Assembly (NCBI RefSeq): GCF_030144325.1
Contig: NZ_CP126307.1
Location: 3,703,001-3,767,000, forward strand
Length of the DNA: 64,000 nt
Direction of reading: 5' to 3'
Origin: Bosea vestrisii
Lineage (GTDB): Bacteria; Pseudomonadota; Alphaproteobacteria; Rhizobiales; Beijerinckiaceae
Below the pieces are notes generated by a model that saw only the letters and a program-made list of their open reading frames with translations, had not been told where the DNA came from and made no database searches. This document shows positions 47,704-56,070 of the stretch, piece by piece (within the stretch, counting starts at the first letter, position 1; the number at the start of each line of letters is the position of its first letter). Both the position numbers and the translations under genes were made by a program.

Positions 47704-47719
47704 ACGCATAGGCGGGCGG

Positions 47720-49546
47720 CTACTTCCAGACCAACGCGTTGGCGAGGTCGCGCCGGCCGCATTCCAGCGACATGGCGTTGACGGCGGCGCGGTAGCCCTG
47801 CATCGAATAGACCACATGGGCCGGGCGCCCCTCGGGCGTGGTGCCGCTGATCTCCAGCGTCGTGCCTCGATTGTAGCCGGCGACCGCGTCCATATCGAGG
47901 ATCGGCTGGCCGTTCGAACCTTGTTTCATCGGGCGGATGAAGTTGCCGGAAGCGGTCGGGGCGGCATTGAGCCGGCGCGTCGCGCCGCCCTCGTTGATCA
48001 CGGCCTCGAACGGCGCGCCGGGCTTGTAATAGCGCTTGTCCTCGATCAGGTGCTGGAGATCGTTGGTCCCGCCGCTGCTGGCCTGCAGCAGGATGAAGGG
48101 CGCCTGTTCGCGCCAATAGCGCGGTGATGCCTGCTGCGCAGCGGTATAGGCGAAGCAGGTGCGCTGGCCGGTGCGCGGGTCCTCGGAGACGCTGGCGTAC
48201 CAGTCCTGGAACCGGCGCAGCAGCCTGCCGGGCGCTTCGGGCACCAGCATGTCCTTGGTGTCGACCGCGCGAGCCCGCAGCTGGAAGTCCTGCGCGACGG
48301 GGCCGGCGCTGCCGACCCGGATCGTGTATTCGCCGGCGCCGAGCTTGTAGCGCCGCAGGTTCGGGCGGCTCGGATTGGCGATGTGGATGGTCTTCATCGG
48401 GGTGTTGTTGCGGCCGAGCACGTCCACGGGCACGGTCGGGTGCGGACCACGGACGCTGCCGGTCGGAATATCGACCTCGACATAGGATTCCTGCGCGACC
48501 AGGAAGGGATATTGCTGCAGCGCCCGGCCGCCTTCGATGCGCGCATTGATCCGCATCGGCGTCTGGTCGAGCCGCGGCGTCTGAGCCTCCGGGCCGAGCG
48601 CAGCCCATTGCTGCATCGTCGGCAGCTCGTCGAGCGTGACCAGCCCGTCCTCGGAGACGGGCGTCGTGTCCCTGCGGTTGACGCTGACCGAAATCCGGTA
48701 GCCCAGCGGGCGTGGATCGACGGTGACCATGCCGTCCCAGCGCTTGTCCTCGGCGCTGGCGGGGTCGTGCGCGATCACGAGCGTGACATGGCGCGCGGCC
48801 CGGATCTTGGTCTCCCGCTCCTCGGCATTCTGCTTGCTGAGTGCGCGCCGCAGCTTGTCGGAGAAGAACTCCTGCCAGCCGGGGCTGACGGGCAACCCGC
48901 TCAGCATCCTGACGGAGAGCGTGACGGGATTGGAGGTGTCGACCGAGGCTTGCCAGACGCCGGCGGCGACACGGTTGAAAAGCTCGTCGGTAGAGCTGTA
49001 CTCCTCGCCGATGAAATCCTGCGAGACGGTGAAGGGGTCGAGGCTCGGCGAGCAGCTCTCATAGCCGTTCCAGCCATGCGCCGACAGATTGAAGCGCGCC
49101 GCCGCGCCGACCTTCTGGCCCGATGCGCGGACTTCGATCTGGATCTTGCTGAGCTGTTCCTTGTTGTCGCCCGCCATCGGGTTGTCGAGGACCCCGGTGT
49201 CGACGATGCCCTTGATCGGGTCGATGTCGAGCCAGGGCGCCATCGAGACCCCGGGAATGTTCGAGAACGCAGCCCGAATCTGCTGCATGATATTGTTGCC
49301 CTGGTCGGTCGTGAAGGCGTCGCGGGTCGCAGGGCGCGAGGCTATGCCGATGGCGACCGGCAGCTTGAGCTGCGGGCATTGCTGCTGGATGCGCTGCCAG
49401 AGGAGCTGGGCGGCGGAGCCGAACGGGTTGTACGGGTCGAACCCGGCCATCATCTGCGTCTGCGCCGTAACCCCCACCGGCGATGCCGCCGTGAGGCAGG
49501 CAACCGTCAGGCAAAGGATCCGTCTCGTCAGCGCTCGCGCAGTCAT
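47720..49546 (-). CDS. secreted protein of unknown function
   Basis: About 608 residues with an N-terminal signal (LCLTVACLTAASPVGVTAQ). The first third resembles a periplasmic sensor or adhesin-like alpha/beta region (LPVAIGIASRPATRDAFTTD). The centre is beta-rich and the C-terminus (MQGYRAAVNAMSLECGRR) resembles the end of IalB-type invasion proteins, though only loosely. Start 49546 is preferred; ATG 49579 adds 11 residues before the signal. It sits between the 47.1 kb gene and the lipoprotein gene on the edge of the envelope locus. Confidence 0.72.
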   Translation of the reverse strand: MTARALTRRILCLTVACLTAASPVGVTAQTQMMAGFDPYNPFGSAAQLLWQRIQQQCPQLKLPVAIGIASRPATRDAFTTDQGNNIMQQIRAAFSNIPGVSMAPWLDIDPIKGIVDTGVLDNPMAGDNKEQLSKIQIEVRASGQKVGAAARFNLSAHGWNGYESCSPSLDPFTVSQDFIGEEYSSTDELFNRVAAGVWQASVDTSNPVTLSVRMLSGLPVSPGWQEFFSDKLRRALSKQNAEERETKIRAARHVTLVIAHDPASAEDKRWDGMVTVDPRPLGYRISVSVNRRDTTPVSEDGLVTLDELPTMQQWAALGPEAQTPRLDQTPMRINARIEGGRALQQYPFLVAQESYVEVDIPTGSVRGPHPTVPVDVLGRNNTPMKTIHIANPSRPNLRRYKLGAGEYTIRVGSAGPVAQDFQLRARAVDTKDMLVPEAPGRLLRRFQDWYASVSEDPRTGQRTCFAYTAAQQASPRYWREQAPFILLQASSGGTNDLQHLIEDKRYYKPGAPFEAVINEGGATRRLNAAPTASGNFIRPMKQGSNGQPILDMDAVAGYNRGTTLEISGTTPEGRPAHVVYSMQGYRAAVNAMSLECGRRDLANALVWK

Positions 49547-49612
49547 CTCGGTTCGATACTCATGGGGTCCCCCTCGCATGCGAGGGAGGACCGGTTCTCA
49601 TTCCGTCTCGGC

Positions 49613-50068
49613 TCAGATGCCAGACGCTTCGTTCGTCGCCAGATTGACCTCGACCTGGTCGGTGCCGGCGGCCTTGCCTTCGCGGGTCACGCTGCGCTCG
49701 ACGACGCGGATGCGCTGGCCCTGGCTGTTGTTGTAGGTGCGGACGGTGCGGGCGCGGACGGTGACGGCCTGGCCGCTCGAATTGCGGAAGCGCTGGACGT
49801 TCGAGCCGCCCGAGCGTGCGGCGATGTAGGCCGCCTCGCGAGCGCGCTCCTTCTCGATCGCGTCGGCGATCACCAGGCCGGCAACGCCGCCGATCAAGGC
49901 GCCGATCAGGGCACCGCGGCCGCCGCCGACTGCGCCGCCGAGCAGAGCGCCGGCACCGGCGCCCATTGCGCCGCCCGCAGCGACACGTTCCTGCGACCCG
50001 GTGCAGCCGCCGAGCAGGAGCGCGCCCGCGACGAGGATGGTTCCGGCCTTCATGGTCTTGGCATGCAT
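49613..50068 (-). CDS. glycine-zipper lipoprotein
   Basis: 151 residues with a lipoprotein signal ending in the lipobox LLGGC (Cys about residue 22), so it should be lipid-anchored in the envelope. A glycine-zipper region follows (GALLGGAVGGGRGALIGALI), as in SlyB/17-kDa-type lipoproteins. A basic C-terminal domain has a repeated strand pattern (VTVRARTVRTYNN, RIRVVERSVTREG). ATG 50068 is used; ATG 50053 is also possible. Likely outer-membrane partner of the neighbouring secreted proteins. Confidence 0.8.
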   Translation of the reverse strand: MHAKTMKAGTILVAGALLLGGCTGSQERVAAGGAMGAGAGALLGGAVGGGRGALIGALIGGVAGLVIADAIEKERAREAAYIAARSGGSNVQRFRNSSGQAVTVRARTVRTYNNSQGQRIRVVERSVTREGKAAGTDQVEVNLATNEASGI

Positions 50069-50433
50069 CACGTCACCCCAGTAAAAGGTTGTTTCCAAAA
50101 TCCATGGCGCCTGCAATCTGTCAGCTCTTGCATCCGGCAGAGCGAGTTTCGCAAAACCCGGGCAAGACCATACGGCGCCACACCCGGCATCTCTTCCATA
50201 TTGGCCATTTCTGGGCAAGGGCCAGCGCAGTTTGTGACAATTTCGACAATCTTTAAAATGTTCGCACGCCATAACCCGCCGTGAAAGCCAAGAAAAACCG
50301 GGACTGAAGGGCTGCCGCACAGCCGCTGCTCCGCCGCATCGACCATCGGCGGTGCGATATCTTTAAAAACGCGGGGTTCATCTTTAATGCTTTTCCGGCA
50401 GCTGTGGTTAATTCGCCGCGGTGCGCTGTGTCC
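50069..50433. other. 365-base intergenic region, AT-rich with repeated octamer
   Basis: No gene is seen. The stretch is richer in A/T than its surroundings and holds three exact copies of ATCTTTAA (50249-50256, 50359-50366 and 50380-50387). It contains the promoter side of the lipoprotein gene (minus strand) and the 3' side of the P450 gene. No terminator hairpin is obvious. Confidence 0.6.
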
Positions 50434-51861
50434 CTACCGCGATGAGTGACGTTCCGTCACGCGCATCGGCATCCCGTCACGTGGGCGCAGCGTGATGCGC
50501 TGGGTCGGCATCGGGGCCTCCTCGTTCGCATAGTCGAAGCGCAGGCGCCGGAGCAGCATGGCGAGCACGATCACCGCCTCCACCATGGCGAATTGCAGGC
50601 CGATGCAGATTCGAGGGCCGGCACCGAACGGCAGATAGGCATAGCGCGGGATGATCTCACGGGCTCCGGGCAGGAAGCGCTCGGGCCGGAAACGATCGGG
50701 TGCCTCCCACAACGTCTCGTGCCGATGCAGAAGATAGGGCGAGATCACGACAAGTGCGCCCTTCGGGATGACGCAATGTCCGGCCGCGACATCGTCGGCC
50801 AGTGCCGTCCGCGACAGGGATGGGACGGGAGGATAGAGTCGCATCGCTTCCTCGATCACCGCGCGGGTGAGGGAAAGGCGTTCGCCGGACAGGGCTGCGG
50901 CGGCGATATCCTCGCCGGCTGCATCGATCTCGGCCTCGAGCGCGTCGCGCACATCCGGTGCGAGCGATACCAGGTAGAGCGACCAGGTCAGGGCGTTCGC
51001 GGTCGTCTCGTGGCCAGCGCCGATGAAGGTGACGATGTTGGCGCCGACCTCGGCCTCGCTGAGCCCTGTGCCTGTCTCGGGGTCGCGCGCGGCGAGAAGC
51101 GCGTCGAGCAGGTCGGGTTTTTCTGGCTGCCAGCCTGCGTCGGCATGGAGCGCCTGCCGCTCGGCGATGATCGCCTTGACCTGCGCTTCGAAGAAAGAGA
51201 TCGCCGGCCGTGCCATCCAGCGACCGATGCGCGGCAGCCAGGTCGGCGCGCCGAGCACGTCGAGCGGATCGATCCGGCCTTGTGTCTCGAAATAGCGCGT
51301 CAGGGCCTTGCCGAAAGCGTCGGCGCCACCGGCGATCGCGTTCGAAAACATCGTCTCGGCGAGGATGTCGTAGGTCATGCGGGTCATGTCGGTCGAGATA
51401 TCGACGATGCGGCCGCTGCGCCGGCGCAGCATGCGGGCAACCGTCCGCTCGGCCGGCGCGACCATGCGCTCGGCCAGCGCTGCGACGGAGCGCGGCGTGA
51501 ACAGCGGGGCCAGCGTCCGCCGCGCCCGTTTCCAGGCTTCGCCCTCGGCCGTCAGCAAGCCTTCGCCGAGCCCGGGCGCCAGGATCGTGCGCTGGAGATC
51601 GTCCTTTCGGTAGTTGGCCGCGTTCTCGACGAGCACATGGCGGACCGCGTCGGGGTCGGAGATGACGACGCCGTAGCCGAACAGGCCCTCGCCGGCGACG
51701 ATCGGCTCGCGGAAGTGCCGCGTGCGCCAGATCGTCAACGGGTTGCGGCGTAGGCGCAGCAGCAGTTCGAGCCGGCCGAACTCGCGTTCTTCCGGAACCG
51801 GGGCCGGAGGGCGACGCCGGCGGGAATGAGCGGTCGGCATGGCTGCATCCGCTGCAATCAT
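50434..51861 (-). CDS. cytochrome P450
   Basis: A 475-residue soluble heme monooxygenase. The heme-ligand loop is FGAGPRICIG with Cys419. The I-helix oxygen-activation motif is GAGHETTA, the ExxR is in EEAMRLYPP, and PERF lies before the heme loop. ATG 51861 has AAGGAG about 8 bases upstream. The class resembles CYP102-like or CYP4-like single-domain bacterial P450s; the substrate is unknown and no ferredoxin gene is next to it. Confidence 0.95.
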   Translation of the reverse strand: MIAADAAMPTAHSRRRRPPAPVPEEREFGRLELLLRLRRNPLTIWRTRHFREPIVAGEGLFGYGVVISDPDAVRHVLVENAANYRKDDLQRTILAPGLGEGLLTAEGEAWKRARRTLAPLFTPRSVAALAERMVAPAERTVARMLRRRSGRIVDISTDMTRMTYDILAETMFSNAIAGGADAFGKALTRYFETQGRIDPLDVLGAPTWLPRIGRWMARPAISFFEAQVKAIIAERQALHADAGWQPEKPDLLDALLAARDPETGTGLSEAEVGANIVTFIGAGHETTANALTWSLYLVSLAPDVRDALEAEIDAAGEDIAAAALSGERLSLTRAVIEEAMRLYPPVPSLSRTALADDVAAGHCVIPKGALVVISPYLLHRHETLWEAPDRFRPERFLPGAREIIPRYAYLPFGAGPRICIGLQFAMVEAVIVLAMLLRRLRFDYANEEAPMPTQRITLRPRDGMPMRVTERHSSR

Positions 51862-51989
51862 CAGATCTCTCCTTCGAGCTGAAACCTGTCGGCTCAGGCC
51901 GACCCGATTGGAACCGGTCCCGGCGGCGACAGTCTCCTGCCGGTTTCAGGCATTCCGAAGGCGCAAGCCGCGTGCCACTCGATCTGCGA

Positions 51990-52049
51990 TTGTTGCATTG
52001 CAGAGAATAATCCGCGCAATCTTGTGCAGTGCACAATAGATGCTATTTT
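51990..52049 (+). promoter_or_regulatory. candidate promoter with TGCA dyads before the 52.07 kb gene
   Basis: A perfect 7-base palindrome TTGTGCA-G-TGCACAA (52022-52036) overlaps a -35-like TTGTGC, which is followed after 16 bases by TATTTT (52044-52049). A related site TTGTTGCATTGCAGAG lies at 51990-52005. TGCA-rich dyads of this kind resemble PhaR-type sites of alphaproteobacteria, but the assignment is tentative. Confidence 0.5.
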
Positions 52050-52071
52050 AGGTGTCCAAGGAGCCACCGTG

Positions 52072-52353
52072 ATGCCCGAGTACAAGAATCCTCCCCCGCG
52101 CATTCTGCGCCCGCGCAAAGAGCTGCCGACCCTCGAAGAGGCGGTGACGGCGGCGCAGTGCATGAGCGATTCGCCGGAACAGCAGGCCGAGCTCGCCGCC
52201 CAGCTGATGGGCGTTACCGTCGCCGAGGTCGTGCCGCTGATCCGCAAGGCCGCGCATCGCACCACCGTGATGACCCCGAACCGCTCCGTCGTCGTGGTCC
52301 GTCGGCCGACCCGGACCTTCTCGCCGCGCCTCGCCGAGGCGATGCGTCGCTGA
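52072..52353 (+). CDS. small hypothetical protein
   Basis: 93 residues from ATG 52072, with AAGGAG 8 bases upstream. The sequence has a proline/arginine-rich start (NPPPRILRPRKELP), a central helical part (TLEEAVTAAQCMSD then VAEVVPLIRKAA), and a basic C-terminus (VVVVRRPTRTFSPR). It is soluble and I do not recognise it. A well-formed promoter region precedes it and a terminator hairpin follows at 52393, so it is a single-gene unit. Confidence 0.72.
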   Translation: MPEYKNPPPRILRPRKELPTLEEAVTAAQCMSDSPEQQAELAAQLMGVTVAEVVPLIRKAAHRTTVMTPNRSVVVVRRPTRTFSPRLAEAMRR

Positions 52354-52392
52354 CCTGCGCGCTTCGCGCCGCCATCTCCCGATATCGGCGAG

Positions 52393-52436
52393 CGCCGGAG
52401 ACCTGGAAGGGCTCCGGCGTTTTGCTTTGTGTTTTA
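52393..52436 (+). terminator. Rho-independent terminator
   Basis: The 8-base stem CGCCGGAG (52393-52400) / CTCCGGCG (52412-52419) is followed by a T-rich tract (TTTTGCTTTGTGTTTT). It ends the small 52.07 kb gene and separates it from convergent cueR. Confidence 0.8.
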
Positions 52437-52458
52437 CCGTGACGTCTACGCGGTCGGT

Positions 52459-52851
52459 TCAGTTCCGAGCCCCGATCTCGTCGAGGATCGGGCAGTCCGG
52501 CCGCTTGTCGCCATGGCAATGGCTGGCGAGATGGCGCAGCGTCGCCGCCATCGCCTGCAGTGCCGCAGCCTTCTCCTCCAGCTCCGCGACGTGCTTCAAG
52601 GCGAGCTGCTTGACGTCGGCACTGGCCCGCGAGCGGTCGCGCCAGAGGGCCAGCAGAGACCCGGTCTCGTCGACCGAGAAACCGAGGCTGCGGGCACGGC
52701 GCACGAAGCGCAGCGTATGGACGTTCGGCGCGGCATAGACCCGGTAGCCCGATTGCGAGCGCGCCGGCGGTTCGATCAGCCCGATCTGCTCGTAATAGCG
52801 GATCATCTTGGCGCTGACGCCTGAAGCCTCCGCGGCTTGTCCGATGTTCAT
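52459..52851 (-). CDS. cueR: CueR-type copper-responsive MerR regulator
   Basis: 130 residues. The N-terminal MerR helix-turn-helix (MNIGQAAEASGVSAKMIRYY) and long dimerisation helix precede the CueR metal loop, with Cys112 and Cys120 in CHGDKRPDC, the same positions as in E. coli CueR. The spacing between the two cysteines fits Cu(I)/Ag(I) sensors. It lies directly behind a copA remnant, 1 base apart, and a CueR-type promoter lies upstream of that remnant (53170-53200). Confidence 0.93.
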   Translation of the reverse strand: MNIGQAAEASGVSAKMIRYYEQIGLIEPPARSQSGYRVYAAPNVHTLRFVRRARSLGFSVDETGSLLALWRDRSRASADVKQLALKHVAELEEKAAALQAMAATLRHLASHCHGDKRPDCPILDEIGARN

Positions 52852-52852
52852 C

Positions 52853-53137
52853 CTACCCTCCCAAAAGCCGTGGCCGGCGCTGCCAAAGTAAGGTCCTGCC
52901 GCAACGCAAAGCGGCGCAGCCTGAGCACGCTGACACGGGAAAAGCCATGGCCGAGCTGGCGAAGCCCGGCGACATCAAGACGCCCCAGAGCGGGTAGTCG
53001 GCGCTCAGCACGCCCGGCACGGAGCGCAGCGCCTTTTCGACCGATCCGACACCGGCCGCGGAGGTCATTCCGTTGGCGGGAATATCGGTCACGCTGGGCC
53101 TGCTTGCAGGCACTTCATGCTTCGCATGCATCGTCAT
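52853..53137 (-). pseudogene. copA: copA (copper P-type ATPase) remnant with internal deletion
   Basis: 94 codons remain. The N-terminus resembles a heavy-metal-associated domain, VTDIPANGMTSAAGVGSVEK, but the usual GMTCxxC cysteines are replaced by SAA. The sequence then jumps after VPGVLSADYP to LWGVLMSPGFASSAMAF, which looks like the final membrane helix of CopA. All ATPase domains are missing, so I read it as an internal-deletion remnant. It sits in the normal copA place just upstream of cueR and keeps the CueR promoter. Confidence 0.65.
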
Positions 53138-53169
53138 GACGCATCACCTTCCTTCTCTCGCTTGGAAGA

Positions 53170-53200
53170 TGGCTACACCTTGCCATCCTGGGAAGGTCAA
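53170..53200 (-). promoter_or_regulatory. CueR-type promoter/operator
   Basis: On the minus strand, -35 TTGACC (53195-53200) and -10 TAGCCA (53170-53175) are 19 bases apart, the overlong spacer of MerR-family promoters. The spacer contains the dyad ACCTTCCCAGGATGGCAAGGT (53177-53197, central bases only loosely paired). This is a textbook CueR operator and points toward the copA remnant and cueR. Confidence 0.85.
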
Positions 53201-53318
53201 GCGCTGCCTTTTGGACTGCCGCGGCGGTGCGATCGGCTTCCCAGGCAGAAACCGGGTGTCGCGAGCCACTGCCGATGCGTTTCATCGCTGCGGATAGAAC
53301 GGGTGAAGGACGTAGAAC

Positions 53319-54056
53319 ATGGTGGCGGTGGCGCTTCGTACAGATGGACAGACGACGGATGAGGTCGTGACGGCCCTCGACTGGCGGCGGATCGAGACGG
53401 AGCTGGACGAGCATGGCGTCGGCCTGACCGGGCCGTTGCTCGATGCCGATATCTGCGCCGCGCTGCGCGCGCTTTATGTTGAACCGGGGCATTTCCGCAG
53501 CCGCATCGTCATGGCGCGTCACGGCTTCGGCCGCGGCGAATACCAGTACTTCGCCCATCCCCTGCCTGACGTGATCGCGGCGCTACGCCCGCTGATCTAC
53601 GCCCGGCTCGCGCCGATCGCCAATCGCTGGAATGCCGCGCTCGGGATCGACCAGCGCTATCCGGAGGCGCTGGGCGACTTTCTGACGCTGTGCCATGCGC
53701 AGGGTCAGGAGCGGCCGACGCCGCTGCTGCTGAAATACGGCGCCGGCGACTACAATTGCCTGCACCAGGATCTCTATGGCGACCTGTTCTTCCCATTCCA
53801 GATGGTGATCCTGCTCTCCGAGCCGGATCGGGATTTCACCGGCGGAGAGTTCACTTTGGTCGAGCAGCGCCCACGCATGCAGTCACGGCCCGAGGTCGTA
53901 CCGCTGCGACAGGGCGAGGCTGCGATCTTCGCCGTGCAGCACCGGCCGGTGCAGGGAACGCGCGGGACTTATCGCGTCAATCTGCGTCATGGCGTCAGCC
54001 GGGTGCGCTCGGGCGCGCGCTATACGACCGGGCTGATCTTCCACGATGCGCGGTAA
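53319..54056 (+). CDS. 2-oxoglutarate/Fe(II)-dependent oxygenase
   Basis: 245 residues with the jelly-roll 2OG-Fe(II) facial triad: His and Asp in CLHQDLYGD near residue 147 and a distal His near residue 210 (VQHRPVQGTRG). The RGTYRVNLRHGVS segment holds the 2OG-binding arginine. It belongs to the COG3826-type hydroxylase group of unknown substrate (some members are linked to DNA-alkylation repair). It is convergent with the NUDIX gene, 9 bases apart. Confidence 0.88.
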   Translation: MVAVALRTDGQTTDEVVTALDWRRIETELDEHGVGLTGPLLDADICAALRALYVEPGHFRSRIVMARHGFGRGEYQYFAHPLPDVIAALRPLIYARLAPIANRWNAALGIDQRYPEALGDFLTLCHAQGQERPTPLLLKYGAGDYNCLHQDLYGDLFFPFQMVILLSEPDRDFTGGEFTLVEQRPRMQSRPEVVPLRQGEAAIFAVQHRPVQGTRGTYRVNLRHGVSRVRSGARYTTGLIFHDAR

Positions 54057-54065
54057 GCGGGACCG

Positions 54066-54530
54066 TCAGGGCGACTTGAACTTCAGGCCGCGCAGGATCG
54101 CGCCCAGGGCCGGCTCGTCGACGAGGTCCGCCGCATCCGCTTGCGTGAACCATTGGCAGCGCCGCTGTTCCTGCTCGGGCCAGGTCGGGAGCTGGTCCTT
54201 CACCGCGAGCAGATAGAGCCTGACCTTGCACAGGACGAAATCGCGCGTGCGTCGCTTCCAGTAGGTGTAGCGGCCGACGGGCTTCTTGCCGATCTCGCCG
54301 AGGAGGCCGGCTTCCTCCATGGCTTCGCGCGCCGCGGCCTCATAGCCCTTCAGCCCGCGGATCGGCCAGCCTTTCGGCACGATCCAGCGCTGTGTCTCGC
54401 GCGTCGTCACGAGCATGATCTCAACGGCGCCGTCCGGCCGGTGCCGATACGGTATCGCGCCGATCTGAACCTTCGGCCCTGCCGCCCGCTTGCCGCTCGC
54501 CGCCTTTGCTGTCCTTGCCGACTTCCCCAT
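54066..54530 (-). CDS. NUDIX hydrolase
   Basis: 154 residues with a NUDIX box: GWPIRGLKGYEAAAREAMEE, then AGLLG, giving the REXXEE core. An N-terminal lysine-rich segment (GKSARTAKAASGKRAAG) precedes VQIGAIPYR. ATG 54530 is the first start after non-coding sequence; the frame runs further upstream but is not coding. Likely cleaves a nucleoside diphosphate derivative (diadenosine polyphosphate- or NUDIX type 3-like). Substrate unknown. Confidence 0.9.
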   Translation of the reverse strand: MGKSARTAKAASGKRAAGPKVQIGAIPYRHRPDGAVEIMLVTTRETQRWIVPKGWPIRGLKGYEAAAREAMEEAGLLGEIGKKPVGRYTYWKRRTRDFVLCKVRLYLLAVKDQLPTWPEQEQRRCQWFTQADAADLVDEPALGAILRGLKFKSP

Positions 54531-54724
54531 GCGCCCTCCGGCGGCAGCATATGGTGATTCGGGGGCGGCTCGCCAGTTGATTTTGTAGCCGGCAATGCTT
54601 TTTCGCGCGACATGCCGGCTCCCGGCAGGCTCGCAATCGTTGCACAGGCGGGTGTTTCCCGTCCGTGGGTAACGGTGAGCTGGAAGCCGCGGACTGCCGG
54701 CCCTGTTCGGCCGACCGGCCGCTT

Positions 54725-55114
54725 TCAGAGCTTCTTGCCGTCCTTGCCGAACTGCTTGAGGTAGGCGGTGAGGTCGGCGATCTCTTTTTCGTTCTTGATG
54801 CCGGCGAAGATCATCTTGGTGCCGGGGATCTTGGCCTTCGGATCCTTGATGTACTCGGCGAAGACCGCCTCGTCCCAGGTGATGCCCGCGCCCTTGTTGG
54901 CAGTCGAATAGCTGTAGCCCTCGACCTCGCCGGTATGACGCCCGAACAGGCCGTTGAGCTGCGGGCCGACCAGGTTCTTCGCGCCTTCGCCGATCTGGTG
55001 GCAAGCGCGGCACTTGTTCCAGGAGCGCTCGCCGGCGGCGACGTCCTGCGCCGAGGCCGGGGACGCGGCCAACGCGGCCAGGGTGAGCACGGTGGCGCTG
55101 GCGATCAGTCTCAT
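54725..55114 (-). CDS. class I cytochrome c
   Basis: A 129-residue periplasmic electron carrier. Signal peptide MRLIASATVLTLAALAASPA is followed by the heme-binding CRACH motif (about residue 35) and GPQLNGLFGR. The axial Met is likely in GTKMIFAGI, and a C-terminal helix (LTAYLKQF) closes the fold, as in cytochrome c550/c2. ATG 55114 has a GAGAG ribosome site. The frame upstream to 55504 is not coding. Confidence 0.93.
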   Translation of the reverse strand: MRLIASATVLTLAALAASPASAQDVAAGERSWNKCRACHQIGEGAKNLVGPQLNGLFGRHTGEVEGYSYSTANKGAGITWDEAVFAEYIKDPKAKIPGTKMIFAGIKNEKEIADLTAYLKQFGKDGKKL

Positions 55115-55199
55115 CGGGTCGTCTCTCTTCAGCTTAGACTCCTTCCGAGATAGCGCAGCCTGCTTCTTTGGATACGGGGCAGTTCGTCGCGGTGGGTAG

Positions 55200-56070
55200 C
55201 TACAGGCCACCGATCCACTCGGCCACGTTGGCAGTGAACGCATCCGGGCGGGAGATCGGGAAGAAGTGCCCCCGAATCGAGCAGCGTCTTGCGCGCCCCC
55301 GGCATGGCGGCGGCGAGCTCTTCCTGCAGGAAGGCCGGCACGATCAAATCGTCGCGGGCGCCGAGGATCAGTGTCGGCAGAGCGATCTCCCCAGCCCAGC
55401 CCGCGCCATCGAAGGCGTGCAGTGCATTGATGCGTTCGCGCACCACCTGCTTCGCCTCGGACGTGGCGGGCGCGGCGGCGACGGCTGCCTCGTAGACGCT
55501 CCAATGCGCTTCGAGCCAGGTGGGTGGATACGCCATCAGCGCCGCGGTCGCGGCATAGGCGCGCGGGTGCTGGTCGAGGATGGCGAGGCGGGTCTCGAAC
55601 AGCGCGGTCATGTAGCGGTTCTGCTTCAGCCAGCTGCCACTCAGGATCAGCCCATCGAGCCGCTCCGGCGCCTGGCGGGCCAGCGAGAGGCCGATGCAGC
55701 CGCCGGTCGAATGGCCGAGGACAGTGGCGCGTTCGACACCGGCCGCGTCGAGAACGGCGAGGCAGTCCTGGGCCAGCTGGTCGATCGTGCAGGGCGCATT
55801 GCCCCGATCGCTGGCGCCGATGCCGCGCTGGTCGAAGCGCAGCACTCGAAAGGAGCGGGCGAGCGTTGCGGCATTGTCGTCCCAGAAGGCCGCGCTGCCC
55901 GCCAGCCCGCTCACCAGCAGCAGCGGCCGGCCTTGCCCTTGCGCCAGCGCGCGCAGCATGGCGCCGTCCCGCAAGGGAACCCGGAACTCGCCGTCGACTT
56001 CGACCCTGTCGATCGGGACGGGCGCCGTCCCATTCGAAGTATCGTGCTGGTGCGGTCGCGCTTGTGTCAT
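55200..56070 (-). CDS. alpha/beta hydrolase with apparent frameshift near the catalytic His
   Basis: A 289-residue alpha/beta hydrolase (proline iminopeptidase/haloperoxidase-like) with oxyanion motif LVSGLAGSA, nucleophile elbow LGHSTGGCIG (Ser) and acid in LGARDDLIVP. As written, the frame reads through a C5 run (55269-55273) and ends at 55129 in poor sequence. Removing one base restores DSGHFFPISRPDAF and a stop at 55200, including the catalytic His. The start overlaps the small ORF at 56067 by 4 bases. The shift is most simply a base-call error. Confidence 0.82.

Noticed and set aside
29702..50068. The region as a type VI secretion or classical SrfABC locus
   Set aside because: No T6SS sheath, tube, VgrG or TssM-like proteins are seen, and the 790-residue protein lacks the P-loop expected of SrfC.
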